A DNA stretch of 64,000 nt from the NCBI RefSeq assembly GCF_946151045.1, contig NZ_OX267714.1, forward strand, positions 558,001 through 622,000, given 5' to 3'. This document shows, piece by piece, positions 62,509-64,000 of this stretch (positions are counted from its first letter, which is position 1; each line of letters opens with the position of its first letter). The position numbers and the translations under genes were made by a program. This stretch comes from Mammaliicoccus sp. Marseille-Q6498. Lineage in GTDB: Bacteria; Bacillota; Bacilli; Staphylococcales; Staphylococcaceae. The notes under the pieces were generated by a model, which saw only the letters and a list, made by a program, of their open reading frames with translations, searched no databases and was not told the origin of the DNA.

Positions 62509-62875
62509 CACTACGCACTACCTTTACATTGTCGTTATTCAGCTTTAGACCGTAACCTTCAGCTTTTTTGTAGATACGCTCATATGATGATTGTCTCATT
62601 GATTCAGTCTTCAAATCTCCATTAGTAGTTTGCTGCTTCTCGATTTTACTATCTAAATCTGCTATTTGTGACTTGTTGTTATACGCATCCATTTTTAAAG
62701 ATAGCATATAAATACTTATCAACGCAATCATAGTTATTAACGTTATGTATACAAACTTTTCAACTCTTGAAATGCCAACGACTTTGGTCTTAGTAACTTT
62801 TTTCCTCTGCGGTTCTACTTGTGGTTCTTGCCACTCATCGGGTCTATAATTCGGATATATTCTCTCTACTGCCAT
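62495..62875 (-). CDS. ftsL: Cell division protein FtsL
   Basis: Small bitopic divisome protein. A 45-residue basic cytoplasmic part, one transmembrane helix (about 46-65) and an extracellular leucine-zipper-like coiled coil (70-110). 126 residues. It is unstable and low in similarity across species, but its place between rsmH and pbpA is diagnostic. Confidence 0.94.
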   Translation of the reverse strand: MAVERIYPNYRPDEWQEPQVEPQRKKVTKTKVVGISRVEKFVYITLITMIALISIYMLSLKMDAYNNKSQIADLDSKIEKQQTTNGDLKTESMRQSSYERIYKKAEGYGLKLNNDNVKVVRSDAKN

Positions 62876-62894
62876 TCAATTAACACCCCTTTAA

Positions 62895-63830
62895 TTACTT
62901 TAAGATTTCAGCAACTCTCAATTTTGCACTTCTTGCTCGATTGTTTTCTTCAAGTTCTTTATCATCAGACAGAATTGGTTTTCTATTAACTCTCTTTAAC
63001 TTAGGTTCATACCCCTCCGGTATAACAGGAAGTCCCCTTGGAACATCTGGACCTTTTTCATATTCTTGAAAGACTTGTTTACACAAACGATCTTCTAAAG
63101 AATGGAATGTAATAACTGAAATTCTTCCACCAACTTTTACGCGTTGTATCGCTGCTTCAATTGAAGTTTCAAAAGCCCCTAGCTCGTCATTAACCGCTAT
63201 TCTTATTGCTTGGAATACACGTTTAGCAGGATGACCACCTTTTCTTCGTTTAGCAGCTGGAATACCTTCTTTAATTAACTCCACTAATTCGAAAGTCGTT
63301 TCTATAGGTACTTGTTCACGTCTTGCTTCTATCTTTCTCGCAATTTGTTTAGAAAATTTCTCTTCACCATATCTGAAAAAGATTTTGACAAGTTGTTCAT
63401 ATGACCATTCATTTATCACTTCATAAGCAGATAACTCTTGTGATTGATCCATTCTCATATCGAGTTTGGCATCATAGTGATAACTAAATCCTCTTTCGGG
63501 TGTATCAAGTTGTGGACTCGATACACCTAGGTCATAAAGTACGCCATCTACTTTACTAATATTTAAATCATCTAATATATGTTCTAAATTTCTAAAATTG
63601 TTTTGCACGAATGTTACTTTGTGGATATGATCTTTTAAAATATTTTTAGCGTGTTCAATAGCTGTTTCATCTTGGTCAATTGCAATCAGATGACCATTAT
63701 CATTTAATTGTTCAACTAGGTATAAACTATGTCCTGCTCCACCTAATGTACAATCCACGTATGTACCATCGGGTTTAATGTCTAACTTATCTACGGTTTC
63801 ATTTAAAAGTACTGATACGTGATGAAACAT
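62895..63830 (-). CDS. rsmH: 16S rRNA (cytosine-1402-N4)-methyltransferase RsmH (MraW)
   Basis: SAM-dependent enzyme modifying C1402 at the ribosomal P site. Motifs [36 protein letters not shown] and [17 protein letters not shown] are visible. 311 residues. It follows mraZ by 11 bases and opens the division operon in the usual way. Confidence 0.97.
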   Translation of the reverse strand: MFHHVSVLLNETVDKLDIKPDGTYVDCTLGGAGHSLYLVEQLNDNGHLIAIDQDETAIEHAKNILKDHIHKVTFVQNNFRNLEHILDDLNISKVDGVLYDLGVSSPQLDTPERGFSYHYDAKLDMRMDQSQELSAYEVINEWSYEQLVKIFFRYGEEKFSKQIARKIEARREQVPIETTFELVELIKEGIPAAKRRKGGHPAKRVFQAIRIAVNDELGAFETSIEAAIQRVKVGGRISVITFHSLEDRLCKQVFQEYEKGPDVPRGLPVIPEGYEPKLKRVNRKPILSDDKELEENNRARSAKLRVAEILK

Positions 63831-63841
63831 TTATTCCACTC

Positions 63842-64000
63842 CTAAAAATCAAAGTCAATGAGATCTTCCGCAATGTCCTCAAAATTGTCTTCAGACTCAT
63901 CATAAAAATCATTCCAAGTATTTCTATCCCAAATTTCTATTCTGTTAGATACACCAATTACAGTACATTCTTTACTTAAATTGGCGTAACTTCTTAAGTT
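63842..64000 (-). CDS. mraZ: Transcriptional regulator MraZ, C-terminal part
   Basis: Only the last 52 residues are in the window; the 5' end lies beyond the right edge. The sequence [18 protein letters not shown] is the second AbrB-like motif of MraZ, which binds repeats in its own promoter and controls the division and cell wall operon. An acidic tail ([10 protein letters not shown]) ends 11 bases before rsmH. Confidence 0.95.
   Translation of the reverse strand, partial: NLRSYANLSKECTVIGVSNRIEIWDRNTWNDFYDESEDNFEDIAEDLIDFDF

Overview
The window is a low-GC Gram-positive chromosome segment from the family Staphylococcaceae. Division (mraZ to ylmH), pyr, gmk-rpoZ-coaBC-priA, def-fmt-rsmB-rlmN-stp-prkC and rpmB-fakA-recG blocks are all in the order known from staphylococci, and many proteins match Staphylococcus aureus homologues along their full length. 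It is not S. aureus itself. The pyr operon carries pyrK plus a class 1B pyrD, a cytochrome P450 of the OleT type sits between rsgA and prkC, and srtA lies next to recG. These traits point to the Mammaliicoccus/Macrococcus side of the family; that placement is inference. Almost all genes are on the minus strand, so the window reads as the reverse complement of the usual map.

Layout, left to right. 1-6600: srtA (cut by the window edge), recG, the iron-sulfur serine dehydratase pair sdaAB/sdaAA, fatty acid kinase fakA and an Asp23-family gene, with rpmB divergent at 6898. 7140-9306: thiN, rpe, rsgA. 9361-14129: an accessory insert holding a heme-sensing two-component system (hssR plus an hssS gene broken by an in-frame TGA), an OleT-like fatty acid decarboxylase P450 and an S41-protease-like protein without its nucleophile. 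14271-20816: prkC, stp, rlmN, rsmB, fmt, def. 20870-24440: a second accessory insert between def and priA, with a repeat-rich LPXTG protein, two related tiny membrane-protein genes (one frameshifted), a class II Fic protein, a truncated gene and a small membrane protein with two possible starts. 24459-29046: priA, coaBC, rpoZ, gmk, then rqcH on the plus strand.

30912-31430 is a non-coding stretch packed with hairpins. Two identical 39-bp terminator-like hairpins bracket it, and it contains two copies of a 79-bp composite repeat. It is followed by a VOC-family gene, a 28-residue membrane peptide, the dicarboxylate transporter sdcS (with a perfect CcpA cre site) and an unknown 94-residue gene. 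34221-45645 is the complete pyrimidine operon pyrR-P-B-C-carA-carB-K-D-F-E, with PyrR attenuators before pyrR and before pyrP. 45859-50170 holds rluD, lspA and T-box-controlled ileS. 50371-64000 is the division and cell-wall cluster from divIVA back to mraZ.

Most of the window serves growth: peptidoglycan precursor synthesis and septum assembly, translation quality control, de novo UMP synthesis and replication restart. Novelty is confined to the two accessory inserts and the hairpin cassette. All family assignments come from reading the sequence and recalling known homologues; no database search was run.
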